Assembly (NCBI GenBank): GCA_030549495.1
Contig: JAUIRK010000643.1
Location: 1-64,000 of the forward strand
Source: Nectonema munidae
Taxonomy: Eukaryota; Nematomorpha; Nectonematoida; Nectonematidae
Direction: 5' to 3'
Length of the DNA: 64,000 bases
Within the stretch, counting starts at the first letter, position 1, and the number at the start of each line of letters is the position of its first letter. The notes beneath the pieces were generated by a model. It was not told where the DNA came from. It saw only the letters and a program-made list of their open reading frames with translations, and searched no databases. Positions 33,981 through 46,390 of this stretch are shown one piece after another. The translations under genes and the position numbers were made by a program.

Positions 33981-34869
33981 AACAGTCTTTTATTTTAAAT
34001 AAAGTAAATTGTAGTGAAAAGAATTTATTAAAGTTAAGGCCGAAGTTCACCCCTAGTCGGAACTTACTTCAGTTAGAATATAGCAAGTGAAAGTAGAAGT
34101 AATGACTATCGTTGAGAGAAGAGTCTTTTATATAGTTGAAAGCAACGGTGATGAAGTATGTGCATTTTAATTGAGTCTTTAAGGGAAATTAACGCAAGTA
34201 ATTTCATTTGTCCTCGAAGAGACTTTTACTCATCAGTGCTTGGAGACATTTGAAAATATACGACAATCGGAGTTATCAAAACTGTCTCAGATGCCAATAT
34301 GTGGAAGATACTCTTAAATTTAAATTGAATTTGTCCATCTTTTTCCTTTTGCGTGAAAGTGAGATTGTTTTAGATGAAGAAGGTGGAAACCTTTTTGAAA
34401 TTGAACAATGAACATCACTAATGATTTCATCAAACAAAAAACTTTTGAACTGGCATTGGTTGACAAATATTCAGGCTGAATTGCTCTTCATATCACCTGA
34501 TAATAAAATACACGATACTGATAAAAAAAATGCCTAAGCTCATCAAAAAGATTCTCTAATCAGAATGCTTTGAGAGCGAAAAAAATTTGCTCAAAATAAA
34601 TCCATAAAAAATATTTTCGAACATAGATTGCAGAAAATAAATCTCTGAAGAAAAAACACCTACCAAGTTAGAATCATCATAGAATGAATAGTAGAATTAC
34701 ATACTGTATAAAGTATAGAAGAAGTCATGTAGAGACCACCAGTCGATAACGTACTTGTAGACAAAACGATTGAGGTATCGAGATACCTAACTTACTGACA
34801 AATGAAATATTTTGAGCGAAAATGCAAGTAGAATTTATTTTCATGTTTTTATATTTGACATTGATTAAA
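33981..34869. other. AT-rich DNA, no gene seen
   Basis: It may include flanking parts of the fossil LTR element; nothing was identified. Confidence 0.35.
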
Positions 34870-35681
34870 GGTTTAATCGATTTTTGGACACATTTAATTG
34901 ATATTTATAAAATAAAATGGGCATCACTTGAAAATGGTATATATGTGTAAAAACTTTTTATAAGATTTTTAATTTTATCATGACCTGTCATTTAAAAATT
35001 AATTTTTTTGAAAGGTTTGGTTTGTTATCATAAAAAATGAATACCACCACTAAATTCTACATACTTTAAAATGGGTATATATTTATAAGAATAAAAATTT
35101 AATTTTGACATGGACTGTCATATTTAAATCATTTTTTGACAGGTTTGACTGATTTTCATATAAAAAAAAGAGAATATTATCACTAAATTGAGTCTACTTG
35201 AAAATGGGTATATATATGTAAATACCTTTATATAATTTTTGGGATAAAATGTTTCTTTTTGAGATGAACTGTCATATATAAATCACTTTTTTGATACTCG
35301 AAATATGTGTCAAAATCTTTATATAATAATTTAGATAAAAAGTTTCTTTTTGAGATGAGCTGTCATATAAATCAATTTTTTGACAAATTTGATTGATTTG
35401 GATAAAAAATGAATATTACCACTGAATTCAGCATATTTGAAAATGGGTATACATGTGTAAAAAACTTTATATAATTATTTAGATAAGTTTCTTTTTGAGA
35501 TGAAATCTCAAATATAAAATCGATTTTTTGACAGGTTTGATTGATTTTGATAAAAAAAAAAGGATATCACCACTGAATTCAGCATAGTTGAAATATATAT
35601 ATATATAATATGAGAAAAAGAGGAGGGGGCACTTTATGCCCCAGCACATGAGTTGGCAAAATTAGTCCAGCAATAATATGG
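34870..35681 (+). repeat. Second locus of the satellite-bearing TTAA-type repeat
   Basis: It has diverged units of the same satellite as 17395-17930 (GACAGGTTTGATTGATTTT, CACTGAATTCAGCATA), followed by AGGAGGGGGCACTTTATGCC and ending at TTAA (35682-35685). It is more diverged than the first locus. Confidence 0.6.
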
Positions 35682-35685
35682 TTAA

Positions 35686-36290
35686 ACAATGAATCAATTC
35701 TTTGTAGGTTCTGCAACGGTTTCTTGAGTTTTGTCTGCTGTGATAAATTCTTTAGAAGACATGGCATTTAAAGTATCAATGTTTATAATAGATATTGTTT
35801 TGCGGTAGCTCAGTTGGAGTTAAAACGTCTTTTTCTTCATCTTGTTTAAGAGACGGATTGTCTACTTTTGTAGTAAGTCCAGTTTACAATCGCTGAAGGT
35901 TTCAAAGAATCCGATAATTTTTTAGTATATCTAATAGCGTCAGCTAATGTGATGTAGTGAGTCAGTTAGTTTCAAGCTCTTCTATAATTTGGTTTAGTTT
36001 ATGTTGATGTAAATGAATTTTGAAATTTAATTATATTATTTTTTTTCCTAAAATTTTGTAGTTTGCTTGTTTTTTTATAAACTCAAAAATCAAAAGATCC
36101 TCTCTTTCAAAAAATCATCTGCAAATTTTTTTAATAGAGAACTTAAGAATTAAAAATAAAATATTAGTGGAAAAATGGAGGAAAAAGATGATAATAATAA
36201 TTATATGTCTGTGCAGAAAATTATTGACATATGGGGAAAACGAAGGGTTGCAAAATCGCAGGAAGTAACAAGCAAAGAAATCGGATCTCA
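35686..36290. other. Unassigned AT-rich DNA
   Basis: It contains GGTAGCTCAGTTGGAG at about 35806, which resembles a tRNA A box, but no matching B box or cloverleaf was found. No gene. Confidence 0.35.
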
Positions 36291-36299
36291 GTAATTTCT

Positions 36300-36350
36300 T
36301 TAATAAGTTGTCTCCCAGGTGGTCTTGCCAGACCACAAATATATAATACT
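36300..36350 (-). repeat. Inverted relative of the hairpin-headed repeat
   Basis: In reverse it reads GTGGTCT-GGCA-AGACCAC followed by CTGGGAGACAACTT. The stem is 7 bp here and differs from the other copies by paired changes; the downstream GGGAGACAACT is conserved. Confidence 0.55.
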
Positions 36351-36723
36351 AAAAATGTATGTAAAAAATATAAGAAAAGTAGTGTGTACGCTCTCCTCCA
36401 GATCTGAGGGGACAAATTTGGCCAAGAAATCATATTGTTTCAAGAAATTGTCTGCGGCATTTAAAGTGGAAGGTAGGACTGAAATGGTTGACGTAGCTCT
36501 TTGAAAAGTAATGGTATTATATTTGATACTGTTGTCGAATTGGTTCCGAAAGGCTTAAGTTAAATTTATAGCCAATAACTTATTTTCTTAGGTATTTTTT
36601 TGGTTAATTCGATTTACGAAAAGAAAAATATGTAATAATTTCAAAACTTTATTTAAATAACATATCAGAATGAAATGGCAACACTCACACACAAGTAGTG
36701 TGGGTGGAAAGAGCACTACTACT

Positions 36724-37647
36724 TTAAACGATTTTACGTTTGATCAGAAAGAAGAAAAAGGAAAAGCAATAATAGAATATTTCCATCACAAAGAGGTAGC
36801 AATAAAAGCGAAACAATTTTGCTCTTTGGATGAAAGGCGCCTCCTGCATGAAGAAAGAGATAAGAGTCACTAGAAAGCCGGTGAAGATCAAAACGAAGTA
36901 GATGCTTGCCTCTGCATACATGATGTGATTCATGAGGCCCTTCACTTTTTTGAAAAGTAACGCACTCCCCCCATCCTTACACACTCTGTTTTTCTTGTTG
37001 AGGAATAAAAAGACTTTGTTCAGCAACACCAAGACCAATGCCGGGATTAAGACGCGAAACAGAAATGTTCGCAAAATGTTGAAGGGTCGCACGGAAGAAT
37101 CATTCACAACTTGGTAAAGCGTCGTAGCATTGGATGCAACGTCGAATTCCGTTTCCACACTATACCAAGTATAGAGTGTTGAGTAAAAGGCGCTGATAAC
37201 TAAAAAGGAGCAGGCATAGAGGGGAATGAGAACGCGCTTTCTAGACCACCGCTCCTTGAGGTTGGGGCGGAAAACGCAAATATACTTGTCAATAATGTTG
37301 TAGAACATGCAAAAGTCCGACATTCTCAAACTGATCCACCAAATCGGACACACGGCCTTAGCGATGTAGATCGCAGCGTATTTGTGCGAAAACTTCCAGG
37401 AATAGCGCATTTTCGTGAACTCTAGCAGAAAGAGCGTCGGCAGGTAGAGCAGAGAGACGCAGAAACGACTGAACGCCAGAATCAGGAGGAAGAGGTAGGA
37501 TCTGTCCTTCTTGTACGCTTTGAGAATGTAGAAGGTGGCTGTGAAGTTGATCACGATTCCAGCCAATGAAATCACCGGTCCCAAGTAAACAAACAAAATA
37601 AACTCTTCTTTGAAAAGGTCGGTTCCATGAAAACTTTTTTGTGACAT
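36724..37647 (-). CDS. Divergent seven-transmembrane receptor (rhodopsin-like GPCR)
   Basis: This is a 307-residue single-exon frame with seven hydrophobic segments: about 15-42, 50-75, 90-120, 139-158, 191-216, 245-268 and 279-302. The family evidence is N34 in TM1 (GIVINF), DKY at 120-122 followed by ICVFRP after TM3 (the DRY position), and P202 in TM5 (VLIPALVL). Departures are Ser at the TM2 Asp position (ILAFSRF), no CWxP in TM6, no NPxxY in TM7, and no Cys in the second extracellular loop for the usual disulfide. N-glycosylation sites NAT and NDS fall in that loop. The start is the ATG at 37645-37647 (A at -3); the frame stays open 28 codons upstream but without an ATG. A peptide or chemosensory role is a guess. 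Stop TAA at 36724. Confidence 0.8.
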   Translation of the reverse strand: MSQKSFHGTDLFKEEFILFVYLGPVISLAGIVINFTATFYILKAYKKDRSYLFLLILAFSRFCVSLLYLPTLFLLEFTKMRYSWKFSHKYAAIYIAKAVCPIWWISLRMSDFCMFYNIIDKYICVFRPNLKERWSRKRVLIPLYACSFLVISAFYSTLYTWYSVETEFDVASNATTLYQVVNDSSVRPFNILRTFLFRVLIPALVLVLLNKVFLFLNKKNRVCKDGGSALLFKKVKGLMNHIMYAEASIYFVLIFTGFLVTLISFFMQEAPFIQRAKLFRFYCYLFVMEIFYYCFSFFFFLIKRKIV

Positions 37648-38953
37648 ATTTGTTGTCGCTTCAAATTTGCTGCATAAATTTAATGCACTGTGTGGATCAA
37701 AATAAAAAATATTAGCAGGGTGCTCAAGCAAATAGTGTATTTAGATTATATGTAATCCCGATTGATGTCGAAAGCTTGCACTGTTCATTACACATCCCTT
37801 GTTGGGATAAAACACCTTTTAAGCCGAGAATCGATCACGATGAATAAAATATTACCTTGCATACATTAATATACTAAAAGTGGAAAGGAATAGGAAATTT
37901 CTTTGAATCGGTAAAGGATTGTATTTGTACGTCACGCGATTACAACGCAAACGAAGTAACGTTAAAATACTCTCAAGTACTGTATGCGAAATGTTACATG
38001 TCCAATGCTGTTAATATGTAAATTAGAATCACATTTTGGTGGATATAGATTTTTAGATGTAAATATTTTTGCCCGTTTTTACCAGTGTAACCTAAAAAGT
38101 TATGTGAACATGAAAAAGTTCAAAAAAAATTAAACCGTTTAATCCCACCGTTATTTTTAAATGCCCCGACCAGTAGTCTCATATCAATTTGCTTAATGTT
38201 TTCTGCTTTTTCTGGGATCAAATGTGCTGAAATATTTCTTTAAAAGATTTAGAATTCATGTGGGAAATATATAATTAATAAGCACCCAAGCAGTGGGAGT
38301 TTATCTTCACGTTTTAAGAATACTTTTGTTATTAAATGACTACCATAAATTAGTAAAACAAATTTAACTTTTTTTAACTACTTTTCAAAAATAGAAAACA
38401 TAAAAAATCGTTTCAACATATTCTATTTTTAACGAAATACAAAGGAAATCGCTTAAAAACATTGTAAGCATTAGATCATTTTTTTTTAAATATTTTGCTA
38501 AGTATTAATCCATTTTATTTTCTTTATCCATAAAAATTAGAAAAAATGTTGCTTAAACTGAAAGACAAAAAAAGTAAACTTCAAGTACTTACCTTCGAAC
38601 TTTAAACTTGATAAATCTACTTCTTTTAGCACTATTTTGAGACGGAAACATGCTTGACATTTGGTAGTATCTAACATTTTTTATCATTCTAATCATGGAC
38701 GTGCTCCAATTGTTAGCTGCAAGTCGCATTGAAATCTACGTAACGTTTGACACGCAGCAACTAAAACTCGGTTTGGTAGAAATTTTAAAACATATTTGTA
38801 AATTGCAAATAGTCTCCTCAATTTCAATGTATCACATAGACAAAAATAGTTTTTAAATTACACGCAATAATCGTGCATAATTTGTAGCACTCTGCTTTAA
38901 CATTTTGAGGTGAATCTTAGAATATTTTTTTGAGAAATACTGTTAATTTCAAA
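37648..38953. other. Intergenic between GPCR and candidate spliced ORF
   Basis: AT-rich, no recognisable gene. It may hold the promoters of both divergent units. Confidence 0.45.
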
Positions 38954-39332
38954 ATGGAGAGAAAGCCACGTAGAAAGAGTTCATGCGCCGTAAGTGGGAC
39001 ACAGGGGGTCGTTTACCTACCACTAATCAACATTCAAAGTAGTTGGGTATGATGATATTAAAACTTTATTGTTACTTTTAAAATAAAAATAGATTGAAGT
39101 GTATGAATCAGGGAAATCAAAGATCAGAGTGACAAAAAGGACATGGTGTTGCATTATTTTTTGCTTCCAACTTCAAAATCTTTGCTCGACAACAGTTGCA
39201 GATGGCTGTGCAGCTGGCGTTAGAAATGGTGATTGGCTGTGCACTTGCAAAACAGCGAAACATTTTTTCTTTGCATTGCGTACAAGTGCTGGCCCAATGC
39301 TTATTTTTCGTAGAACATTTGAAACATTCTAG
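38954..39332 (+). CDS. Candidate small two-exon gene, unknown
   Basis: Exon 1 (38954-38989) reads MERKPRRKSSCA and ends at a consensus donor GTAAGT. A 103-nt intron ends in AAAATAG. Exon 2 (39093-39332) continues in phase with IEVYESGKSKIRVTKRTWCC, then Cys-rich sequence (LCSTTVADGCAAGVRNGDWL) to a TAG. That gives about 92 residues. No domain is recognised. More protein-like but interrupted sequence follows at 39425-39770 in one frame (LGIDTLCYVFDHLITPANDR, a TAA, then MGAVKAEDDDDE), so the true gene may be longer or decayed. Confidence 0.35.
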
Positions 39333-39424
39333 AGAGAAAAAGATGATTTAAAATTAACAAAAATCATGAGAAATATGGGTAATCAGTATGGTGGAGAACC
39401 ATCACACAGTGTGATGCTAACGGA

Positions 39425-39771
39425 GCTCTGGTACCTTTAGAGTTGGCACCTCTTTGGGTGATTTAGGCATAGACACTTTATGCTATGTCTTCGACCACTT
39501 GATAACACCGGCAAATGACAGGAATCAATGGAGAGTCATATCTGAAAGTGAAGCAAATGCCCAGTAAATGGGCGCTGTTAAAGCGGAAGACGACGACGAC
39601 GAATGCACAAAAATTAGCAACCTATTTATATTAATTGGAAACTCGCAGAAGACAAAGGGAAAAAAGGTTAGAGAGATTAAACTGATGTTGAGTTTTTACA
39701 TCGGCATAAATTTTTTGCTGTGCTCGCGTTGGGATTTATTTTCGCAGAGCCAAAAGGCTAGGTAGGAACAA
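39425..39771 (+). other. Protein-like stretch downstream of the candidate gene
   Basis: One frame reads GTFRVGTSLGDLGIDTLCYV, then FDHLITPANDRNQWRVISES, is interrupted by a TAA near 39566, and continues as MGAVKAEDDDDE and KISNLFILIGNSQKT to a TAG. The composition is host-like. It may be exons of the preceding gene or a gene relic. Confidence 0.3.
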
Positions 39772-40126
39772 GCATATTTTTCAAAAAGCTTTTCAAGTAT
39801 TTTGTGTGTTTGCTTACATATAAAATCTTTGACTGACTCAGTTTTCATTTAGGGGCTGTGAACAATGTAGCTAAAACTAGGGTTCGTCAGATAAAGTTAT
39901 ATTTTATGCTGAATGAGTTATATCGAACAAATACAGTATTCCACTTGATTATATTATTACAAATATACCACAAAAATGACGACATATAAAAATTATCGTT
40001 TGCACCACTAATCATAAACAGACATAAATTTCTTCTAACACAGATTTAATGTCATTTTGACTTTGATAACTATGATTCTTGCTTCCGCCATTAGCTGTTT
40101 AATCCTGTGAGGACAAAGAATTTTAA

Positions 40127-40354
40127 AGACCAATCGCTTGCTTTTTTTCAAAGGAATATTATATATTTAAAGCAGGCGATTTTCATTTGTTGGAACACTG
40201 GTGTCCCACTGGCCTTTCAAGGATTATTAATCAAGCTATTAAATGTTTTCGTGTAGTACACTACTTTTCAAAGGCCAAATCTTTATATGAGAGTGTTTCT
40301 ATGCACAACATCAGAAGTGCAAGTGATGAAATTCAACTGATGAGTTTCAACTGA
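40127..40354 (+). other. Unidentified open stretch, 75 codons, possible exon
   Basis: Open frame without an early ATG: EYYIFKAGDFHLLEHWCPTG, then FRVVHYFSKAKSLYESVSMH, ending at TGA 40352-40354. A possible acceptor TTTTTTTCAAAG precedes it at 40153. It could be an exon or a transposon scrap; no family is recognised. Confidence 0.25.
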
Positions 40355-41549
40355 TTTCTGAGACTATTTCTTAAACCTGTTTTTATTGCGTCATGCCTTG
40401 TTATTGCCTTTTCAAAGTTGAGAGATATAAAGGGAAGGGAACATGCAATTCTCGCAATAATGATAAAATTTGGATAAGTTCTTTTATTTTCACAAAATTT
40501 TGTAAAGTCTTTGGAGGTTCAAAAACTCATAGAAAGTAAGTCTTTCAATGCCATCTTCATCTTTGGTGATGAGGAAGTCCAAAAAATCTGAAAAGAGACT
40601 TTTCAAACAAAGCGTGATTTTATCAATAAAAGATGAAACTGCACATTGTTATTTTTTCATTATGAAACTGGAGCCAAATTAGAACATATAAGTAAAATTA
40701 AAGATTTATTTAAGTTAAAAAATTACCGTCTTATTTGAACAAAATCGTCAAAATAAAAAATTCACATATAATGATTAACATTATTATTATATTGTTGAAA
40801 GATGAGCAACATTACTTTGGCGCACGATAAATAATTGAACGAATGTGACAATTGGGTAAATGTTACAACAATTCGTTGAATTTGTATTGGATGCACTTTT
40901 AAATCTATGAAATCACGCCTGAAAAGCAATAAAAAAGAATGAATATTTTAACTCAATTGTTTACTCTTTTAAATGTGACTTATTGGCAAAAATCGCAAAT
41001 GAGTTATCGTAGGTTTATAATTTATTTTGTAAATTAAAAAACATGTTCAACGAATTGTCACATTCACCATTTTGATGTTAGAAGTTTTAAAAATAATTCT
41101 AAAAATTATATCTCCAATTTTTATATGAGCACATTGGTAGACAACCGATAAAACTTACATGAAACAAATGATGAAGAAAGTTAATATAAACTTTTCGTTA
41201 TTTTCTTCTGGCATTACATATTATTAGGTGCTTTTTGTAACTCAAATTAATTTTCAGTTTTACTTATGTCTTCCCATTTAGATTAAGCTTAATAAGAATA
41301 TCTTTCTGCACAAATTTATATAGTCGTTCATGGATTTACTTATTTCATGAAGTTGTCAATTTTATAAACGGGGTAAATAAAATTGTATTGAATGTCCACC
41401 CAATTCAAGGTATAAACAAATTTTAAAATTCAGATATAAAGTTGCCCATTTTATGAAGTCGCCATATTTGTGACCCGTAAATTCCACCCCAAAATTCTTA
41501 CTCCCCCCGCCCCTTCTAAGAAACTTCCACCCCATTAATTTTTCCATTT
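40355..41549. other. AT-rich DNA, no gene seen
   Basis: Only short open stretches. A C run near 41503 resembles a transposon end. Confidence 0.4.
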
Positions 41550-42530
41550 AGGCAATTTCCTTGTTTTGTTCTCTGGACTGGAGTATGTGTAAATTGGTTA
41601 CCTGCAATAAAGACTACACTGTTATCAAACCTTCACAAGGCAACACTTTTTTGATACAGCACAAATCAAAGCTTCATTTTTTCAAAGCCAAAACCAATTT
41701 TTTTAGAATTGCTTCCTCCATCTGTCTTTTCCAGATGGTGCCAGTGGCAAAAAAATTTTGATCTTTAGGATTTGAATTTTCAAACAAACTCATAACAACA
41801 ATATGTCTTAAAAGCTTTTCCCCATGTTTTTGAGTAATACTTTCATCAATACTCAATTTTCAAGAAATATACCCAGTTTACCAAGTTCTTGTTGAGGCAA
41901 CTTTGTTTCCATAAATTTTGTTTGTCACATACGTGGAAATATTTCTTTGTTTTGAGGAACTTATCTCTACTCATTGTTTGAGAAACAAAATGAACATTCA
42001 AATCTAATTGATTACTCCAGTAATCTCTTTCTAATGTTATAAATTAATAACCTAAAAAATATGATACCAATAAACTGCTTTATTTCTTCTAAGAGTAACG
42101 GAAAATGGTGAATTGTTTTGATCTGTCCTCGCAAAAAGTAATGTCTGCTCTAATATGTAAACAAAGATAACTTCTGTGAAAAATAGGCTCCATATTTCAA
42201 AACAAGAATGATAAATCAAATAAGTGTGAATAACGTTCTTCTAAATCGCTGCAGGGCTTCAATTTATTCTGCGAAGAAACATTTAATATTTTAATATTCT
42301 TTTTCCAAGGTGTCACATGTTGAGAAATTCCTTCATAATGGAGTTCTTTATGATCTAAATCTTGATCGAATTCCACTTCCATTTCTCCTGCTGGTTCGAA
42401 TAGTTCTTCAAGTTCATCGCTAAAAATTTCTTCGCCACTTAGAAAATCTTTATCCGGACTGACAGTGCAACTTTTGCACAAGGTTCTTTTTCTTCAATAA
42501 AATTCCAAGTTTCATCGAGTGTGACAAATT
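41550..42530 (-). pseudogene. piggyBac transposase relic (PGBD2/3-like)
   Basis: The minus-strand peptides run in family order: an acidic N-terminal part (EEIFSDELEELFEPAGEMEV, 42481-42197), then LFHRSYLCLHIRADITFCED, RLLIYNIRKRDYWSNQLDLN, FVSQTMSRDKFLKTKKYFHV (about 42180-41900), then SIDESITQKHG and FFATGTIWKRQMEE (41856-41680). This is the DDE region with the first conserved Asp (IDES). There are several frame changes, and the C-terminal cysteine-rich part is not found. TIRs were not recognised. It is a separate lineage from the piggyBac at 45853-49816. Confidence 0.7.
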
Positions 42531-43499
42531 CCTAAGAAAAATCCTTCAACTTCGGGTTTCATCAAAAGCTTTGGAAAAGAATGATGCCAATATAAAACGG
42601 AGAAGAAAAGCTGCCAAAGGGAATCAAATGTCTTGAAGAAAAACTATACTATATGATCTAATTTTATAAAGTTTTGATAATTCACACATGACTTATTGCT
42701 TCAAAATTTATGACAACTAATGTATAAGAATATACAATAATAATGTTCATTGATATTTTTTCCTTGTACATATAATATGAATGTAATATAATATATTAGA
42801 TATAAACATTAGAGTTTTGAAAGTTGCCATAAATAATGCGCATTAATTTCTATTCGAAAAATAAACTGTTTGCTTTATCCTTCTAGGTTGTATAATTTTA
42901 ATCTTGAAACATCTTAATTTTTTGTTTTGAGTATATGTGTATAAGATTGTTAGATTCAAACTACAAATTTTTTCTAAAATTAAAATACTCAAAGTAATCA
43001 CAAAATGATAAAAAAAAACTTTAATATTCGAAAATTATTTTTAAAAAATAAGTACAATAAAACCTCAATATAGTGAACACACTAAAATTCAATAAAAATG
43101 TTCATTATACAGAGGTGTTCACTAATGAAAGATTCACATTTACCTGACATGAAAATTGTTATCATGCAAGTTTTTGAAGTTCTTTCTTACTCTGTTCAAA
43201 GACTTTACTTACATACCTTCTTCTTTAAACACTGTAGTGTACATACATTGTAATAACTCATTTTCATTTTACTTGAATTTAAATTATGCTTTTTTTGACT
43301 AAATGACTTAAGCGCTACTTTGAATTTACTTTTTAGCAGAAATCAAATTCTTAATTTAATCTAATAACATTGCTTAAATCATTAAACTTATTCCACAAAC
43401 ACATTATAAAACAAAACCCACTTACTACGCGTTTATGAAGTTTACTGACCTCAAATTTTTTTATTTATATTAATTTTTTTTAAAAAATTAACAATTTTA

Positions 43500-44890
43500 T
43501 TAGGTTGATTTACTGAATAAATTTGTAATATTAAGCTGTTTAGCATTCTTTTTTTTAATAATAATAATATCTTGAACACACTGTTCTAGTTCTGATATTA
43601 AAATGCAAGCTTTTTCATACCCATCTGTAAATCTTTTTATCTTTTCCAAACTATGCAAAACGTCTTTACTTCTAGGTAGTAAAACTGGTAGTTTCATCTT
43701 CTTCTTCTGACGACACCTCATTCAAGTTTGACAATTTCATTTCCCAAGTATTAGTATTCCATGCATGAAGTAGACTGTCATCGTTGTCACAGTTTATATA
43801 TTCTTTTTCAGAAGCATTCTCAAGACTCAAAGCTTTGGAAACTTCTCCAAAAAGTTCTTCGTATTCATGTTCTTGCAAGTCAACATTACTTGAGTTATCT
43901 TCCTCTTCTTCCATATTTTCTACAGAAATGAATTCTAAAACATTTTTGTATTGTTTTTTCTCTTACTTCAGCCCAAGCTTGACTGATCCAAAATATAGCA
44001 GCTTTTACAGTAATCACCGTAGGTATTGTTGCATCATCAGAAATGCCACTTTCAATTTCTGAAAGTAACTTTTTAAGAAGACGTTTTCTGTACCCAACTT
44101 TCTCGTTTTTAATTATTCCTTGATCCAGAGGTTGTACACGAGATGTACCATTTAGTGGGAAAAACTTCACTTTAACATTGATATGTTCTTTCAAATAATG
44201 ACTAGGTGCATTGTCAACAAAAAGCAAGATGCTGCATTTTTTCTTTTTCTTGTCTCTGTTTAAGTGTGTTAATCATTCATCAAAAATAAAAGCATTCATC
44301 CAAGCTTTTTTTGTTGCTCTCCAAAAAACTGGTAAATTATTGAAGTTTTACAAACCTTTAAGGCATCTTGGGATAAAATTAATTGCCATCTTTTAGATTT
44401 GTCAATAATTTAAGGTTTACGTTTTTCAGTTCCAAACCAATTGCAAGCAAGTTATCCTTTCTTTCGAAACTTTTATTCCTTTACACCTTTCTTGAAACTG
44501 AACCAAGGACTTATTAGGAGTAGCATTATAAAAAAATTCCCTTTTCATCAGCATTAAATATATCGTCTGTTTTATAATCTTTTATCAGTAGTTTAAGTTG
44601 CTCTTCCCAGGATGTTCAATTAATTCATTTAAAATTTAATTAATTTAAGATGGCAAACTTTCACCGCTCAAAATTTTAAATTTTATGCTAAAGCGTTTCT
44701 CGAATTTTTCCAGCTAACCACTAGATGCTTTGAAATGAAAAACGTTCAACTGTTTTGCGAAATCTAGTGCTTTAGCTTGGAGAAGAGTTCGAGTTATTGA
44801 AATGTATTTAGATCTTGCTGCAACAAACCACTGCCATGTTTTATCATTAATTACATAGTTTTTTGAATTTTTTAATCACCTGCTTACTTA
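43500..44890 (-). pseudogene. Tigger transposase relic (CENP-B HTH plus DDE)
   Basis: Minus strand. A CENP-B-type DNA-binding domain at about 44860-44690 reads WQWFVAARSKYISITRTLLQ, then KALDFAKQLNVFHFKASSG. The DDE core includes MLFVDNAPSHY (44227 downward), the family's second catalytic Asp context, followed by FPLNGTSRVQPLDQGIIKNE. An acidic C-terminal part spans 43914-43500. At least three frame interruptions separate these pieces. No host use is apparent. Confidence 0.8.
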
Positions 44891-46390
44891 TATTCAAAAA
44901 GTGATATTAGTTATATTTTATTAATAAAAAAACTTAAATTTATAAAGAACTAGTACATATGCAATGGCGTAACTAGGTTTTGAATCTAGGGCGCAAACTT
45001 TATTTGGACTCAACAAATTCATACGTCAATTTAATTAACATACAACAATAATTATGTCTTTACACGCATTAGTTAGCCACTGCTGGTGAAGTTACCCCAC
45101 TTAATACACCTTGTCTGTGTATACTTTTTGTCCTAATTTTCATGTACCTTTGGTATGTTTAGATAATGACTTTCTGTATGTGTTAATCTTTTCAAATTAA
45201 CAAAAAATTGTTTTTGGTTAAAAAAATATCGCTAGTTTTGTACATTATCATGACTATAAATCCTTTTAAATATGGAGACGTAATTGGAAGTCTTTTTTTT
45301 AATTTCTTATTGAAGACATTTTTTTGGAAAAATTTTATTATATAATGCATCTTTAATTGACAAATAATTTTTTTGCTTTAAAAAACAACTTGTGAACTAA
45401 ACAAAAATAAAACTAATTCCGCCCATTATTTTTTGCTTGCTAACATAGCATACAAAAAAAAAATTTTTTTTATGCTTTTAAAAAATTTTAAATTGAGAAA
45501 TCAACATTCTGATATAAAAATAATATATGCTTTTAATATGATTTTGAATAATATGGTATGCAAACGCTTACTTGCTCAAAGAAAACAAAAGTTAAAGACT
45601 GGAAACAAGCAATCAAAAAAAGGAATGTGAAGAGAGAAGATGGAAAACACTATTATTTAAACAAGCAAACAAAAAGAGGAAATGAAAAGTAAGTTATATT
45701 ATAGTAGTTAAGCTTGTGTATGAGGAAATGAATCAATAAAATGATACTCTTTGATGTGTATAGCTTTTGCTATTTCATCACACAGTTATCTTTGTTCACT
45801 AAAAGAGACTTTTTTTGATATATGCATAAGTTTTGTGTTCACTGTTCATTAACCTTCGCAGGACACACACGGGCTTTTTACTCCATTCAGCATTTTCAAT
45901 GCCGTTTTTGATATAATATTTAATATATAACATATCAAAAAAATAGTATGTAAATTTACGTTATTCTCTGGAGTATAAATTGGTGCCAATATCAAAAATA
46001 TACTGTTCTTTACAGACTCTAATTTTTTGCGGTTTTCATGACCTTAAGAGAAAATTTTCGAAAATTGAGTTTTAAAAAAACATGAAAGAAATTTTTTATG
46101 CATAAGGAGTGGAAATCTGTAGAATATAATTATTAGGTTATCTTCTGAATTTCATAAAAAAAAAATAAAAAAAAATTTTTTAACGCCATCTTTAGCAAAA
46201 AAAACTTTAAAATATTTATCTAAAAAAACTTTTTGGCTGTTTTTTGTAGCTAAAAAATTTTAGAACTGAAAAAATTTTATAGAATAAGTAAATTTTAGAT
46301 CTTATAAAGCAATAATTTTGAAAATAAAGCGCCTAAAATTGAACATAAAATGTAAATCTGATGCTGAAGTTGACCCATAAATTAAAGGAA

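Noticed and set aside
35806-35880. A-box-like GGTAGCTCAGTTGGAG
   Set aside because: No matching B box or cloverleaf downstream.
37648-37731. 28-codon N-terminal extension of the GPCR
   Set aside because: Begins at TTG, not ATG; the first ATG with A at -3 is at 37647.
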